Source: Mannheimia granulomatis
Lineage (GTDB): Bacteria; Pseudomonadota; Gammaproteobacteria; Enterobacterales; Pasteurellaceae
Length of the DNA: 64,000 nucleotides
Assembly (NCBI RefSeq): GCF_013377255.1
Contig: NZ_CP016614.1
Location: forward strand, 1,186,501 to 1,250,500
Reading direction: 5' to 3'
Shown here: piece by piece, positions 33,867-42,943 of the stretch
Position numbering within the stretch: position 1 is the stretch's first letter
How the letters are laid out: each line of letters begins with the position of its first letter
Notes under the pieces: model-generated
The model's input: only the letters and a program-made list of their open reading frames with translations
Database searches by the model: none
What the model was told of the DNA's origin: nothing
Made by a program: the position numbers and the translations under genes

Positions 33867-33920
33867 AGCGGTTAAGTTTCTTTTCATATTTGCAAATGCT
33901 TAGAAAAACTTAACCGCTTG
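33867..33920. terminator. USS-pair stem-loop between tsaB and tdk
   Basis: AAGCGGTTAAGTTT (33867-33880) pairs perfectly with AAACTTAACCGCTT (33907-33920); it separates two convergent genes. Confidence 0.75.
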
Positions 33921-33923
33921 TAT

Positions 33924-34505
33924 CTATAACTTACCGAGTTTCTGTTTGTAGTGGTAACGGCAGACGGAGAGATATTTGTCGTTACCTCCGATTTGAATCT
34001 GCGCCCCTTCTTTAATGGCTTCGCCCTGTTCGTTTAGTCGCACCACAAAATGGGCTTTTCTACCACAGTCACAGATCGTTTTTAATTCTTCCAATTCATC
34101 TGCCCAGGCGAGAAGGTATTGGCTGCCTTCAAATAACTCAGCCTGAAAGTCAGTTCTCAGCCCATAACACAGCACAGGGATTTTCAGTTTATCAACCACA
34201 TCCGTTAATTGATAGACCTGATTTTTCGTCAGAAACTGGGCTTCATCAATTAAAATACAATGTAATATATTTTCAGCATGTTTAATTTCGATCTCTGCAA
34301 ATAAATCGGTTTCAGCATTAAACAAACTTGCGACTTGAGAAATTCCTATGCGTGAACTTACTTTGCCAACACCAAAACGATCATCAATCGCAGCAGTATA
34401 AACAAGGGTATTCATTCCACGTTCTTGATAGTTATAGGAGGATTGAAGCAGAGTAGTTGATTTTCCTGCATTCATTGATGAGTAGTAAAAATAGAGCTTT
34501 GCCAT
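33924..34505 (-). CDS. tdk: Thymidine kinase
   Basis: Phosphorylates thymidine with ATP for salvage. About 193 residues, type II tdk: P-loop MNAGKSTTLLQSSYNYQERG at 11-30, CILIDEAQFLTKNQV near 84-98, the lasso-region YGLRTDFQ, and a zinc ribbon (CDCG...CRYH). ATG 34505 begins MAKLYFYYSSMNAGK as in homologues; the longer TTG form is rejected. No ribosome binding site is clear, and the U run of the zapB terminator ends 11 bases before the ATG. Confidence 0.93.
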   Translation of the reverse strand: MAKLYFYYSSMNAGKSTTLLQSSYNYQERGMNTLVYTAAIDDRFGVGKVSSRIGISQVASLFNAETDLFAEIEIKHAENILHCILIDEAQFLTKNQVYQLTDVVDKLKIPVLCYGLRTDFQAELFEGSQYLLAWADELEELKTICDCGRKAHFVVRLNEQGEAIKEGAQIQIGGNDKYLSVCRYHYKQKLGKL

Positions 34506-34516
34506 ATTAAAAGTCA

Positions 34517-34545
34517 ATAAAAAAACGGCTAAGAGTTAGCCGTTT
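34517..34545 (-). terminator. Terminator after zapB
   Basis: Perfect 10-bp stem AAACGGCTAA (34523-34532) / TTAGCCGTTT (34536-34545), loop GAG, followed on the minus strand by TTTTTTATT directly before tdk. Could act as an attenuator between zapB and tdk. Confidence 0.88.
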
Positions 34546-34556
34546 GCGTTGAAAAA

Positions 34557-34775
34557 TTAAACGTTGTCGATTTGACCTAAAAGTGAACGTAAACGATCTT
34601 GGAAATTTTGTTGTTCTACTTTTAACTGTTCGTGTTCTGCACGAAGTGATTCATTTTCTTGTTTCGCTGCATCATTTTTGCCTTTTAACTCTTCAACTTC
34701 TAATTGAAGTAATTGGATAGTTTCAACAGCTTGTTTAATTTTTTCTTCTAATTGGTCTAATACGGATAAAGACAT
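34557..34775 (-). CDS. zapB: Cell division protein ZapB
   Basis: Small coiled-coil protein that joins FtsZ rings through ZapA at mid-cell. 72 residues, almost entirely heptad-patterned (VLDQLEEKIKQAVETIQLLQ, then LEVEELKGKNDAAKQENESL), ending RLRSLLGQIDNV, much like the E. coli RLQALLGRMEEV end. AGAGGTAATTA precedes the ATG. Confidence 0.92.
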   Translation of the reverse strand: MSLSVLDQLEEKIKQAVETIQLLQLEVEELKGKNDAAKQENESLRAEHEQLKVEQQNFQDRLRSLLGQIDNV

Positions 34776-34972
34776 AGTTAATTACCTCTAAAAATAAGTA
34801 TGAATGTTGTAAGGATTATACTCTAAATCTGACTCGCTTTTCATAAAAAAGTTTGGTTATTCCGATATTTTTATTCAAATGGTGATTTTTTAGTAACGAA
34901 CTCGTTCAGATATTGATAAAATAAAGGCTCTCTTCTTTTAAAGTTTTTCTTTCAAGAAACTAAGGAATAAAA

Positions 34973-35992
34973 ATGAAACGAACTCTCTCTTTTGGATTTT
35001 CCCGTGTAACTGAAGCTGCGGCACTTGCTGCTTATTCTTGGCTTGGTCGTGGTAATAAAAATGCCGCAGATGAAGCTGCTGTGAAAGCAATGCGTTTTAT
35101 GTTAAACCAAATGGAAATACGTGGTGAAGTAGTAATTGGCGAAGGTGAAATTGATGAGGCACCAATGTTATATATCGGTGAAAAAGTTGGTTTATCTCGT
35201 CCTGAAGATGATGAAATTTCTATTGCAGTAGACCCGATTGACGGGACTCGAATGACGGCAATGGGGCAAGCAAATGCATTATCAGTGCTTGCTGCCGGCG
35301 GCAAGGAAACTTTCTTAAAAGCACCTGATATGTATATGGAAAAATTGGTAGTCGGCCCTGAAGGAAAGGGGATGATTGATTTAAATCTTCCTCTTGAGCA
35401 AAATCTTCGCCGAGTCGCTTCAAAAAAAGGCAAATTACTTTCACAACTCACCATTGCCATTTTAGCGAAACCTCGCCACGAACAGATTATTGCTGATGTG
35501 CAAAAATTAGGAGTAAGAGTTATTGCAATTCCAGATGGTGATGTGGCCGCTGCGGTGCAATGCTGCTTACCTGATTATGAACTTGATTTATTGTACGGCA
35601 TTGGCGGTGCACCTGAGGGCGTTGTTGCCGGCGCGGCAGTACGTGCATTAGGAGGTGATATGAATGCACGTTTAATTCCACGCAATCAAGTCAAAGGTAA
35701 TAGCTCTGAGCATTTAACTGCAACGGAAAAAGAACTTTATCGCTGTCATGAAATGAATGTGCCGGTAAGCACCGTGCTAAAATTAGAGGATTTAGTGCGA
35801 GATGATAATATTGTATTTGTTGCAACAGGCATTACTTCCGGCGATTTATTAAAAGGTATCAGCCGTAAGGGAAGTATTGCCAGTACAGAAACCTTGTTAA
35901 TTCGCGGGCGTTCCCGTACTATTCGTAAAATTCAATCCTACCACTATGTTGATCGTAAAGATAACGAACTCTTGTCACTAATGGATTTATAA
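34973..35992 (+). CDS. glpX: Fructose-1,6-bisphosphatase class II
   Basis: Gluconeogenic phosphatase of the GlpX family. 339 residues with the class II features EVVIGEGEIDEAPMLYIGE near 51-69, VDPIDGTRMTAMG near 85-97, IPDGDVAAAVQC and GIGGAPEGVVAGAAVRALGG. Metal-binding DPIDGT is intact. Ends in a strong terminator; stands alone on the plus strand rather than in a glpFKX operon. AAGGAATAAAA precedes the ATG. Confidence 0.95.
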   Translation: MKRTLSFGFSRVTEAAALAAYSWLGRGNKNAADEAAVKAMRFMLNQMEIRGEVVIGEGEIDEAPMLYIGEKVGLSRPEDDEISIAVDPIDGTRMTAMGQANALSVLAAGGKETFLKAPDMYMEKLVVGPEGKGMIDLNLPLEQNLRRVASKKGKLLSQLTIAILAKPRHEQIIADVQKLGVRVIAIPDGDVAAAVQCCLPDYELDLLYGIGGAPEGVVAGAAVRALGGDMNARLIPRNQVKGNSSEHLTATEKELYRCHEMNVPVSTVLKLEDLVRDDNIVFVATGITSGDLLKGISRKGSIASTETLLIRGRSRTIRKIQSYHYVDRKDNELLSLMDL

Positions 35993-36010
35993 TGAATCAT
36001 TCCTAAATTA

Positions 36011-36034
36011 AATCGGGCATTTGCCCGATTTTTT
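36011..36034 (+). terminator. Terminator after glpX
   Basis: Nine-bp stem AATCGGGCA (36011-36019) / TGCCCGATT (36022-36030) followed by TTTTTT. The drawn loop is only TT, so the innermost pairs probably open. Confidence 0.88.
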
Positions 36035-36061
36035 AACTCATTTTTCGTGACATTGTTGCGC

Positions 36062-36388
36062 TTATTCTTCGCTTTGCGTATTAATAGCACATAAGTTAAA
36101 ACCCAATGTTTCCGCCACCGTACAAATAGTTTGAAATTTCACCTGGCTTGGATCTTTAAACAAACGCTTGAGGGTAGAAATCGAAATCCCGGTTTGCATT
36201 TCTAATGTGGCGAGTTCAATACCTAATGCTTTTCGTTGTGCATTTAGCTGCTGCCCAAATTTTTCTAAATTATCCAGCTTGTTTTTTTCAAATAATTTCT
36301 GTTCTTCCTGCTCTTGCTTTAAGGCTAGCTTTCTGAGTTGATTCAACTGATTTATCTGATTTTGTAGTTCTATGGAAATTTTCATCAT
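36062..36388 (-). CDS. Small XRE-type helix-turn-helix protein, function unknown
   Basis: About 108 residues. A coiled-coil-like N-terminal half rich in Gln, Leu, Lys and Glu (IELQNQINQLNQLRKLALKQ, then EQEEQKLFEKNK) is followed by an HTH: FGQQLNAQRKALGIELATLE, QTGISISTLKRLFKDPSQVK, FQTICTVAETLGFNL. It resembles HipB-type antitoxin or phage-repressor HTHs, yet no toxin gene adjoins it. Two consecutive ATGs (36388 and 36385) follow AGGCAGG. An open frame extends upstream to 36538, but its hydrophobic composition and lack of a ribosome site make it unlikely. Divergent from pepP. Confidence 0.68.
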   Translation of the reverse strand: MMKISIELQNQINQLNQLRKLALKQEQEEQKLFEKNKLDNLEKFGQQLNAQRKALGIELATLEMQTGISISTLKRLFKDPSQVKFQTICTVAETLGFNLCAINTQSEE

Positions 36389-36616
36389 CCTGCCTGATTT
36401 TATATTTAAGCTTTTTGATTCCATTTTTGGAATTTGCGTTTCAAATATGGAACACAAATCCAGCAAAAGATTAAATTTAATCTTACTTTGTTTTAAATGG
36501 CAAATCAATAGCTCAAATATAACCCTTTGCAAAAACAAGCTTAACTAAAAATGGGAGAAGGTTTGTGATAAACTAGTCTCATTGATATTGAACAATTGAA
36601 AGGATAAAAAGAAGTT

Positions 36617-37921
36617 ATGGATCTCACCTATTTAGCCAAAATGCCTCAGCAAGAATTTACTGCTCGCCGCGAAAGAGTCTTTGCACAAATGCAAGACAAT
36701 TCGGCATTATTGATTTTTACTGAAACGGAAAAACGCCGTAATAATGATTCTGAGTATTTATTCAGACCGGATAGCTACTTTTGGTATTTAACCGGTTTTG
36801 CTGAACCTAAATCAGCAGCATTGCTGATTAAAAAAGCAGGTCAAACAGAGAGCATTATTTTTGTTCGTAAAAAAGACCCACTGATGGAAACCTGGAACGG
36901 CAGACGTTTAGGTATTGAAAATGCTCCAAGTTCGTTACAGTTTAACGCTGCGTTTGATATTGAAAATATCGAAAATATACTTGCAGAAAAATTGGAAAAT
37001 TTGACCGCTTGTTATTATGCAGAAGGGCTACAAGAATGGGGAGATAAGCTGATTTTTTCCGCATGTAAGAAAATGGACAAACCTTGCGATCTGATTGATT
37101 GGAAACCGATGCTGTCTGAGATGCGATTAATTAAATCCGATTTAGAAATCGCCTTAATTCAGCAAGCATGCCATATTTCCGCAATGGCTCATATCAGGGC
37201 AATGAAGCAAACCCGACCAAACCGTTATGAAATGGAAATTGAGGGGGAAATTCAGCACGAATTTACCCGTTTTGGAGCAAGATTTCCTGCTTATAACTCG
37301 ATTGTAGCAGGGGGCGAGAATGCCTGTATTCTTCATTACAATGAAAACGATCAAGCATTAAAAGATGGCGATTTATTGCTCATTGATGCCGGTGCTGAAT
37401 TTGCCTACTACGCTGGTGATATTACCCGCACATTTCCGATTAACGGTAAGTTTTCTGAACCACAAAAAGCACTGTATGAATTAACATTAACAATGTTAAA
37501 TGAGGCAACGCAACTACTGATACCAAATAGTTCAATAAAAGCAGCAAACGATAAAGCGGTGCAAATTCTCACCGAAGGCTTAGTGCGTTTAGGAATTTTA
37601 AAAGGGGAGATAGAAACCTTAATCGCCGAAAAAGCCTATCGTCAATTTTATATGCACGGCTTAGGGCATTGGTTAGGACTGGATGTACACGATGTCGGCG
37701 ATTATGGTAGTGAGCGCGATCGTCCGCTCCAAATCGGTATGGTTTTAACTGTTGAACCGGGTATTTATATCAGCAAAGAGGCAGATGTACCCGAACAATA
37801 TAAGGGCATTGGTATTCGAATTGAAGATAATTTATTGATTACAGAATACGGCAATAAAAATTTAACCAGCGGTTGTCCAAAAGAGATTGCCGATATTGAG
37901 CAATTAATGCAATCTGCTTAA
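36617..37921 (+). CDS. pepP: Xaa-Pro aminopeptidase
   Basis: Removes N-terminal residues that precede proline; cytoplasmic di-manganese enzyme of the pita-bread fold. 434 residues: N-terminal domain to about 170 (RRERVFAQMQDNSALLIFTE, NDSEYLFRPDSYFWYLTGF), catalytic domain with metal ligands in LLIDAGAEFAYYAGDITRTFP, HGLGHWLGLDVHD, VLTVEPGIYIS and GIRIEDN. All five ligand motifs are intact. A USS is embedded at 37014. Confidence 0.95.
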   Translation: MDLTYLAKMPQQEFTARRERVFAQMQDNSALLIFTETEKRRNNDSEYLFRPDSYFWYLTGFAEPKSAALLIKKAGQTESIIFVRKKDPLMETWNGRRLGIENAPSSLQFNAAFDIENIENILAEKLENLTACYYAEGLQEWGDKLIFSACKKMDKPCDLIDWKPMLSEMRLIKSDLEIALIQQACHISAMAHIRAMKQTRPNRYEMEIEGEIQHEFTRFGARFPAYNSIVAGGENACILHYNENDQALKDGDLLLIDAGAEFAYYAGDITRTFPINGKFSEPQKALYELTLTMLNEATQLLIPNSSIKAANDKAVQILTEGLVRLGILKGEIETLIAEKAYRQFYMHGLGHWLGLDVHDVGDYGSERDRPLQIGMVLTVEPGIYISKEADVPEQYKGIGIRIEDNLLITEYGNKNLTSGCPKEIADIEQLMQSA

Positions 37922-38038
37922 CACCTGCCAGCGTAAATTTTTTGTAAAAAATAACCGCTTGCTTTGAAATATACATTAATTTGGCGTAATCTTATTCAGC
38001 CAAACATTCTGTTTGGGTAGCACATAAGGAGTGTAAAA

Positions 38039-38224
38039 ATGTATTTTGAAATTTATAAAGATGCAAAAGAAGAATTCCGCTGGCGTTTAAAAGCCGGTAA
38101 CCACGAAGTTATCGCAACCAGCCAAGCATATACAACTAAGCAAGGCTGTCAAAAAGGCATTGAGGCGGTTAAAAAAGTCACCTCTGAAACAGAAGTAAAA
38201 GATTTAACTAAAGCAGAAGCATAA
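38039..38224 (+). CDS. YegP-type DUF1508 protein, single repeat
   Basis: 61 residues: one DUF1508 unit, YFEIYKDAKEEFRWRLKAGN followed by TSQAYTTKQGCQKGIEAVKK. E. coli YegP has two such units of about the same size, so this is the short form common in Pasteurellaceae. Function unknown. AAGGAGTGTAAAA gives a good ribosome site. A weak stem-loop with TAAGCCC/GGGCTTA (38230-38236 / 38252-38258) follows. Confidence 0.85.
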   Translation: MYFEIYKDAKEEFRWRLKAGNHEVIATSQAYTTKQGCQKGIEAVKKVTSETEVKDLTKAEA

Positions 38225-38282
38225 TTTATTAAGCCCTCGTGTTTTTCACCGGGGCTTATCTTTGTTAATTATGCAAAAAATA

Positions 38283-38296
38283 TGACTAGTTATTCA
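38283..38296 (+). promoter_or_regulatory. Possible ArgR (ARG) box upstream of argA
   Basis: TGACTAGTTATTCA matches the ARG box core TGAAT-N4-ATTCA at nine of ten fixed positions, 64-77 bases before argA. Confidence 0.4.
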
Positions 38297-38359
38297 ATTT
38301 AAAGATTGCAGATTTTTCTAAAAAAGATAATATAGCGATATATTATAAAGAGGAAATGT

Positions 38360-39673
38360 ATGCACAACACCGAATTGGCTTTAGCCCAGTGGTTTAGACA
38401 ATCCACACCCTATGTCAATATGCACAGAGGTAAAACCTTTGTAATTATGCTTGACGGAGATGTGATTGAAAGCCCAAATTTTGTCAATATTATCAATGAT
38501 ATTAGCTTATTGCATAGCTTGAATATTAAGCTGGTGATTGTTTTTGGCGCCAGACCACAGATTAATAGATTATTAGCCGAACAGCAAATTGAACCTGAAT
38601 ACTACCATAATATTCGGGTGACTAATGCTCAATCTCTAGAGTATGTTAAGCAAGCCGTAGGTAAAGTGCATTATGATTTATTTGCCCGTCTATCGTTACG
38701 TTTACCACATTCGGAAGTCATTAATGTGGTGAGCGGTAATATGATTTTAGCTCAGCCTCTTGGCGTAGTTGATGGGGTAGATTATGCTTTAAGTGGCAGA
38801 ATACGCCGTATTAATATCGATAGCATTAAGCAGCAACTTTCACAAAATTCTATTGTATTACTTGGACCTATTGCACCTTCAGTAACAGGTGAAATGTTTA
38901 ATTTACCCTTTGAAGATATTGCCACTCAGGTGGCCATCAAGCTTCGTGCAGATAAATTAATCGGTTTTTGTGAAGAACAAGGGATTTTAAATGAAGTAGG
39001 GCAGGTCATTCCTGATATTCTGCCGCAAGATGCAGAAAAGCACTTAAATCGTTTGGTTGAAGAAGGAAAATATCACACGGCAAAAGCTCGCTTTTTGCAA
39101 GCTGCGATTAGTGTTTGCAGAGAAGGTGTGAAACGCTCACATTTATTAAGTTATAAAGAAGATGGTTCATTGCTCCAAGAACTTTTCTCCCGTGATGGTA
39201 TCGGTACGCAGTTCTCAATGGAAAATTCGGAGAATGTACGAATTGCCAACTCTCGCGATATTCCAGGCTTGTTGGATTTAATTCGACCGCTTGAACAACA
39301 AGGCATTTTGGTAAAACGGTCTCGTGAGCAGCTTGAAATGGAGATTGCCAACTATACTATTATTGAGCGTGATGGCGTGGTGATTGCCTGTGCTGCATTG
39401 AATCCTTATCCGGAAGAAAAAATGGCGGAAATGGCGTGTGTGGCGGTACATCCTGATTACCGTGACTCTTCCCGAGGCGATGTGCTATTGGAAAACATCC
39501 ATAAACGTTCAGAACAGATGGGCATCGAAAAACTGTTTGTGCTCACCACTCGTACGACCCAATGGTTTCAAGAACGTGGCTTTAGATTAGCAGATGCACA
39601 AGATTTACCACGTTACAAACGAGAAAATTACAATTACCAACGCCGTTCTAAAGTGTTAATATTACCACTCTAA
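38360..39673 (+). CDS. argA: N-acetylglutamate synthase
   Basis: First step of arginine synthesis: acetyl-CoA plus glutamate. 437 residues in two domains, an amino-acid-kinase-like regulatory domain (about 20-280: FVIMLDGDVIESPNFVNIIN, VIVFGARPQIN) that senses arginine and a C-terminal GNAT acetyltransferase domain (ENVRIANSRDIPGLLDLIRP, EMACVAVHPDYRDSSRGDVLL). Full E. coli-type length. GAGGAAATGT precedes the ATG. Terminated by a stem-loop at 39676-39710. Confidence 0.95.
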   Translation: MHNTELALAQWFRQSTPYVNMHRGKTFVIMLDGDVIESPNFVNIINDISLLHSLNIKLVIVFGARPQINRLLAEQQIEPEYYHNIRVTNAQSLEYVKQAVGKVHYDLFARLSLRLPHSEVINVVSGNMILAQPLGVVDGVDYALSGRIRRINIDSIKQQLSQNSIVLLGPIAPSVTGEMFNLPFEDIATQVAIKLRADKLIGFCEEQGILNEVGQVIPDILPQDAEKHLNRLVEEGKYHTAKARFLQAAISVCREGVKRSHLLSYKEDGSLLQELFSRDGIGTQFSMENSENVRIANSRDIPGLLDLIRPLEQQGILVKRSREQLEMEIANYTIIERDGVVIACAALNPYPEEKMAEMACVAVHPDYRDSSRGDVLLENIHKRSEQMGIEKLFVLTTRTTQWFQERGFRLADAQDLPRYKRENYNYQRRSKVLILPL

Positions 39674-39675
39674 CA

Positions 39676-39710
39676 AAATCCCTTTATTCATGCTCTGGGT
39701 AAAGGGATTT
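39676..39710 (+). terminator. Terminator after argA
   Basis: Perfect 10-bp stem AAATCCCTTT (39676-39685) / AAAGGGATTT (39701-39710); the T run is weak (ATTTGCAAATTTTT). Confidence 0.65.
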
Positions 39711-39753
39711 GCAAATTTTTCCAAAAAAATAACCGCTTGTTTAGCAAAAAACC

Positions 39754-40644
39754 ATGAAAAAATATCAACCAATTAAAGGGGCGATAGCTATTATTACCGC
39801 AGGGGTACTATTTGCTTGCATTAATACCTTAATCCCTAAATTAACCTCCATCTCGCCCATTGATTCCAGTGTAATTGCTTTGGTGCAATATCTCGTGGCA
39901 TTTGTTTTTCTTTTGCCAAGTATGAGTAATATCGGCTTCTTTTCTTCACTCAAAACTGCTCACTTTGGGCAGCATTGCTTCCGTATTTTTTTGTCAGCAA
40001 TTGGTATTCAATGCTGGACACTGGCTCTTGCCAACCAATTACCAATTTGGCAAGGAATCGCTTTGCTGATGACTTCACCATTATTTGTGACTATCGGCTC
40101 GGGACTATTTTTAAAAGAAAATGTGGATAAAAAACGCTGGTTTGCCACTGCAATGGGCTTTATTGGCGCGATGATTATTTTAGAACCTTGGGGTGATAAT
40201 TTTAATCTTATTACGTTATTACCCCTTGCAGCAGCATTTTTCTGGGCAGGTTATTCGTTAATGGTAAAAAAGCTCTCTTATTATGACAGCCCAACTACAA
40301 TGGTGGCTTATTTGTTTATTCTGATTACCCCGTTTAATCTGCTGATTGCACTTACCAATCTTAGTCCAAGCGGATTTAGCTTGCCTTCGTGGAGCGATTT
40401 TGGCTTTTTGATTTTACTCGGCTTTTTTACTGCATTAGCCCAATTAGCTGTTGCTAAGGCTTACAGCATAGCAGATGCGTCTTACATCCAACCTTTTGAT
40501 TTTATTAAATTACCGTTAAATGTATTAGCCGGCTGGCTCGTATTTCACTGGGTTCCGCCCGGTAAATTATGGCTTGGAGCCGCCATTATTATTGCAGCGA
40601 CAATTTACATTACCCATGTAGAAAGCCAACAAAGCAAAAAGTAA
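39754..40644 (+). CDS. EamA/DMT-superfamily inner-membrane transporter
   Basis: 296 residues with ten predicted membrane helices in two EamA repeats (about 8-140 and 150-285). Repeat signatures: ALANQLPIWQGIALLMTSPL in the first half and AKAYSIADASYIQPFDFIKL, then GWLVFHW in the second. A metabolite or drug exporter by family; the substrate cannot be told. The ATG has no obvious ribosome binding site, and a USS (39732-39740) lies 13 bases before it. Stands alone between argA and ilvH. Confidence 0.85.
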   Translation: MKKYQPIKGAIAIITAGVLFACINTLIPKLTSISPIDSSVIALVQYLVAFVFLLPSMSNIGFFSSLKTAHFGQHCFRIFLSAIGIQCWTLALANQLPIWQGIALLMTSPLFVTIGSGLFLKENVDKKRWFATAMGFIGAMIILEPWGDNFNLITLLPLAAAFFWAGYSLMVKKLSYYDSPTTMVAYLFILITPFNLLIALTNLSPSGFSLPSWSDFGFLILLGFFTALAQLAVAKAYSIADASYIQPFDFIKLPLNVLAGWLVFHWVPPGKLWLGAAIIIAATIYITHVESQQSKK

Positions 40645-40672
40645 AGCCGTTACTTATAAATCAGCCAATTGC

Positions 40673-40707
40673 ATAAAAAATCCCCTTATCAATTTGATAA
40701 AGGGATT
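40673..40707 (-). terminator. Terminator after ilvH
   Basis: In minus-strand RNA the 14-base arms 40694-40707 and 40679-40692 pair with one G-U, followed by a T run (TTTTTTATG). On the plus strand the same position is an A-C mismatch, so it is directional. Confidence 0.82.
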
Positions 40708-40734
40708 TGCATATTTTAGCCTAAATTCGACCGC

Positions 40735-41226
40735 TTACAGGGCATTTTTATCGCCACGTGATAAGCTAATCACCCCTGAGCGAACAATTTCCACAATAGA
40801 GGTTTCTTCTTTTACGGCCTCAACAAAAGCATTCAGCTTTTCGGTGGTACCCGATAGTTGAATAGTATACAGTTTTGGGGTTAAATCGACAATTTGCCCA
40901 CGATAAATATCGACCATACGCTTTAATTCATCACGAGATGAACCCGTTGCACGCACTTTTACCAATAACACTTCACGCTCAACGTGTTCGTAAGCACTTA
41001 AATTGCTCACTTTAAACACATCAACTAACTTGTGTAATTGTTTTTCAATTTGTTCTAACACGTGCTCATCGCCTTGAGCAACAATTGTCATACGAGAAAG
41101 ACTCGGGTCATCAGTAGGTGCTACCGTTAAACTTTCAATGTTAAAACCACGTTGTGAGAAAAGTGCTACTACTCGAGATAAGGCACCTGATTCATTCTCT
41201 AATAATACCGCTAATGTTCTACGCAT
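40735..41226 (-). CDS. ilvH: Acetolactate synthase small (regulatory) subunit
   Basis: Regulatory subunit giving valine feedback control of acetohydroxyacid synthase III. 163 residues: N-terminal ACT domain (RRTLAVLLENESGALSRVVA, LFSQRGFNIESLTVAPTDD) and C-terminal IlvH domain (RELVLVKV-like REVLLVKVRATGSSRDELKR, GTTEKLNAF). Starts within the last eight bases of ilvI (ATGCGTAG overlap), so translation is coupled. Its stop codon lies in a near-USS (TAAGCGGTC). Confidence 0.95.
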   Translation of the reverse strand: MRRTLAVLLENESGALSRVVALFSQRGFNIESLTVAPTDDPSLSRMTIVAQGDEHVLEQIEKQLHKLVDVFKVSNLSAYEHVEREVLLVKVRATGSSRDELKRMVDIYRGQIVDLTPKLYTIQLSGTTEKLNAFVEAVKEETSIVEIVRSGVISLSRGDKNAL

Positions 41227-42943
41227 CTGTTCTCTCCGTTTTACTTAACATCATTTCATTCATTGCCCCACCACGAACTTGCATCGGGTAAACATGTTCT
41301 GTTTCATCAACACGTACATCAACGAATACTAATTTATCTTTAATTGAAAATGCTTCTGTTAATTTTGCTTCCAGCTCAGAAGGGTGGTCAATTTGAATCC
41401 CGACATGTCCGTAAGCTTCGGCTAGTTTCGCAAAGTTTGGCAGCGAGTTCATATACACCTGAGAGTGGCGGCCGGAGTAAATAATATCTTGCCACTGTTT
41501 CACCATACCTAAGAAACGGTTATTGAGGCTAACAATTACAATTGGCGTATCATATTGTTTAGCCGTTGAAAGCTCTTGGATATTCATCTGAATACTTCCA
41601 TCACCGGTTACACACACTACCGTTGCGTTTGGATGGGCAAATTTCACCCCCATTGCTGCAGGCAAACCAAAGCCCATGGTGCCGGCACCACCGGAGTTGA
41701 TCCAACGGCGTGGTTTGTCAAAGCCGTAGTGCAAAGCAGCGAACATTTGGTGCTGACCTACATCTGAAGCAACGTAAGCTTCTCCATTTGTTAATTTATG
41801 AATCATCTTAATCACTTGCTGTGGCTTGATTACCTCTGTACTTTCTTCAAATGCAAGGCAGTCCCGTGCTTTCCATTCGTCAATTTGGCTCCACCAAGCG
41901 GTCAAATCTGCCTGATTTTTTGCAAGATTTTCTTCTTCTAACAAGGAAAGAAATTCATCCATTACATTTTTCGCACTGCCTACAATTGGAATATAAGCTT
42001 GGACTGTTTTAGAAATGGAGGCCGGATCAATATCCACATGAATCACTTTTGCATTTGGGCAATATCTCGCTAAATTATTGGTGGTACGATCATCAAAACG
42101 CACACCAACTCCTAGAATCAAGTCGCTTTCGTGCATTGCGTTATTCGCTTCAAAAGTACCGTGCATCCCTAACATACCTAAAAATTGCTTATCGGAAGCA
42201 GGGTAGGCACCTAAACCCATTAAAGAGGCTGTTACCGGAAGATTTAATTTTTGTGCAAATTCGGTCACTTCTGCTGAACATTCAGCACTAATTACACCAC
42301 CACCAATATAAAGAATAGGGCGTTTTGCCACTAATAAGGCTTTTAATGCTTTTTTGATCTGACCTTTATGACCATAAACCGTTGGGCTGTATGAACGCAT
42401 TGAAATTGCCTGCGGATACTCATACGGATATTTATTAAGAGGGTTGACTACATCTTTAGGAATATCAATCACCACTGGTCCCGGGCGTCCTGTTGAGGCA
42501 ATATAAAACGCTTTTTTAATAATATGCGGAATTTCTTCAGGATTTTTTACCAAGAAACTGTGTTTAACTACCGGACGAGAAATACCAATCATATCGCACT
42601 CTTGAAAAGCATCACTTCCAATAAGGCTTGAAGGCACCTGACCGGATAAAATCACAAGTGGTACAGAGTCTGTGTATGCGGTTAAAATCCCGGTAATCGT
42701 ATTCGTTGCCCCTGGGCCGGAAGTAACTAATACGCAACCAACCTTACCTGTAGAGCGAGCATAACCATCTGCCATGTGTACAGCACCTTGCTCATGGCGA
42801 ACTAAAACATGGTTTAAAAAACCATGAGTATGGATAGCATCATAAATATCAAGTACCGAACCGCCTGGATAGCCGAAAACGTATTCTACGCCTTCGTCCT
42901 TTAGGGACTGTACTATCATTTCTGCACCGGAAAGTTTTTTCAT
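41219..42943 (-). CDS. ilvI: Acetolactate synthase III large (catalytic) subunit
   Basis: ThDP enzyme that makes acetolactate or acetohydroxybutyrate for branched-chain amino acids. 574 residues in three domains: Pyr domain (EYVFGYPGGSVLDIYDAI, HEQGAVHMADGYAR), central FAD-binding domain, and PP domain with the ThDP motif VTGDGSIQMNIQELSTAKQY. ATG 42943 with GGAGG seven bases upstream; a TTG at 42958 is not needed. First gene of ilvIH; in E. coli this operon is activated by Lrp, and lrp is also in this window. Confidence 0.95.
   Translation of the reverse strand: MKKLSGAEMIVQSLKDEGVEYVFGYPGGSVLDIYDAIHTHGFLNHVLVRHEQGAVHMADGYARSTGKVGCVLVTSGPGATNTITGILTAYTDSVPLVILSGQVPSSLIGSDAFQECDMIGISRPVVKHSFLVKNPEEIPHIIKKAFYIASTGRPGPVVIDIPKDVVNPLNKYPYEYPQAISMRSYSPTVYGHKGQIKKALKALLVAKRPILYIGGGVISAECSAEVTEFAQKLNLPVTASLMGLGAYPASDKQFLGMLGMHGTFEANNAMHESDLILGVGVRFDDRTTNNLARYCPNAKVIHVDIDPASISKTVQAYIPIVGSAKNVMDEFLSLLEEENLAKNQADLTAWWSQIDEWKARDCLAFEESTEVIKPQQVIKMIHKLTNGEAYVASDVGQHQMFAALHYGFDKPRRWINSGGAGTMGFGLPAAMGVKFAHPNATVVCVTGDGSIQMNIQELSTAKQYDTPIVIVSLNNRFLGMVKQWQDIIYSGRHSQVYMNSLPNFAKLAEAYGHVGIQIDHPSELEAKLTEAFSIKDKLVFVDVRVDETEHVYPMQVRGGAMNEMMLSKTERTDA

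Noticed and set aside
36389..36538. 50-codon upstream extension of the small HTH gene
   Set aside because: Hydrophobic random-looking residues, and a ribosome site lies at the internal ATG pair 36388/36385.
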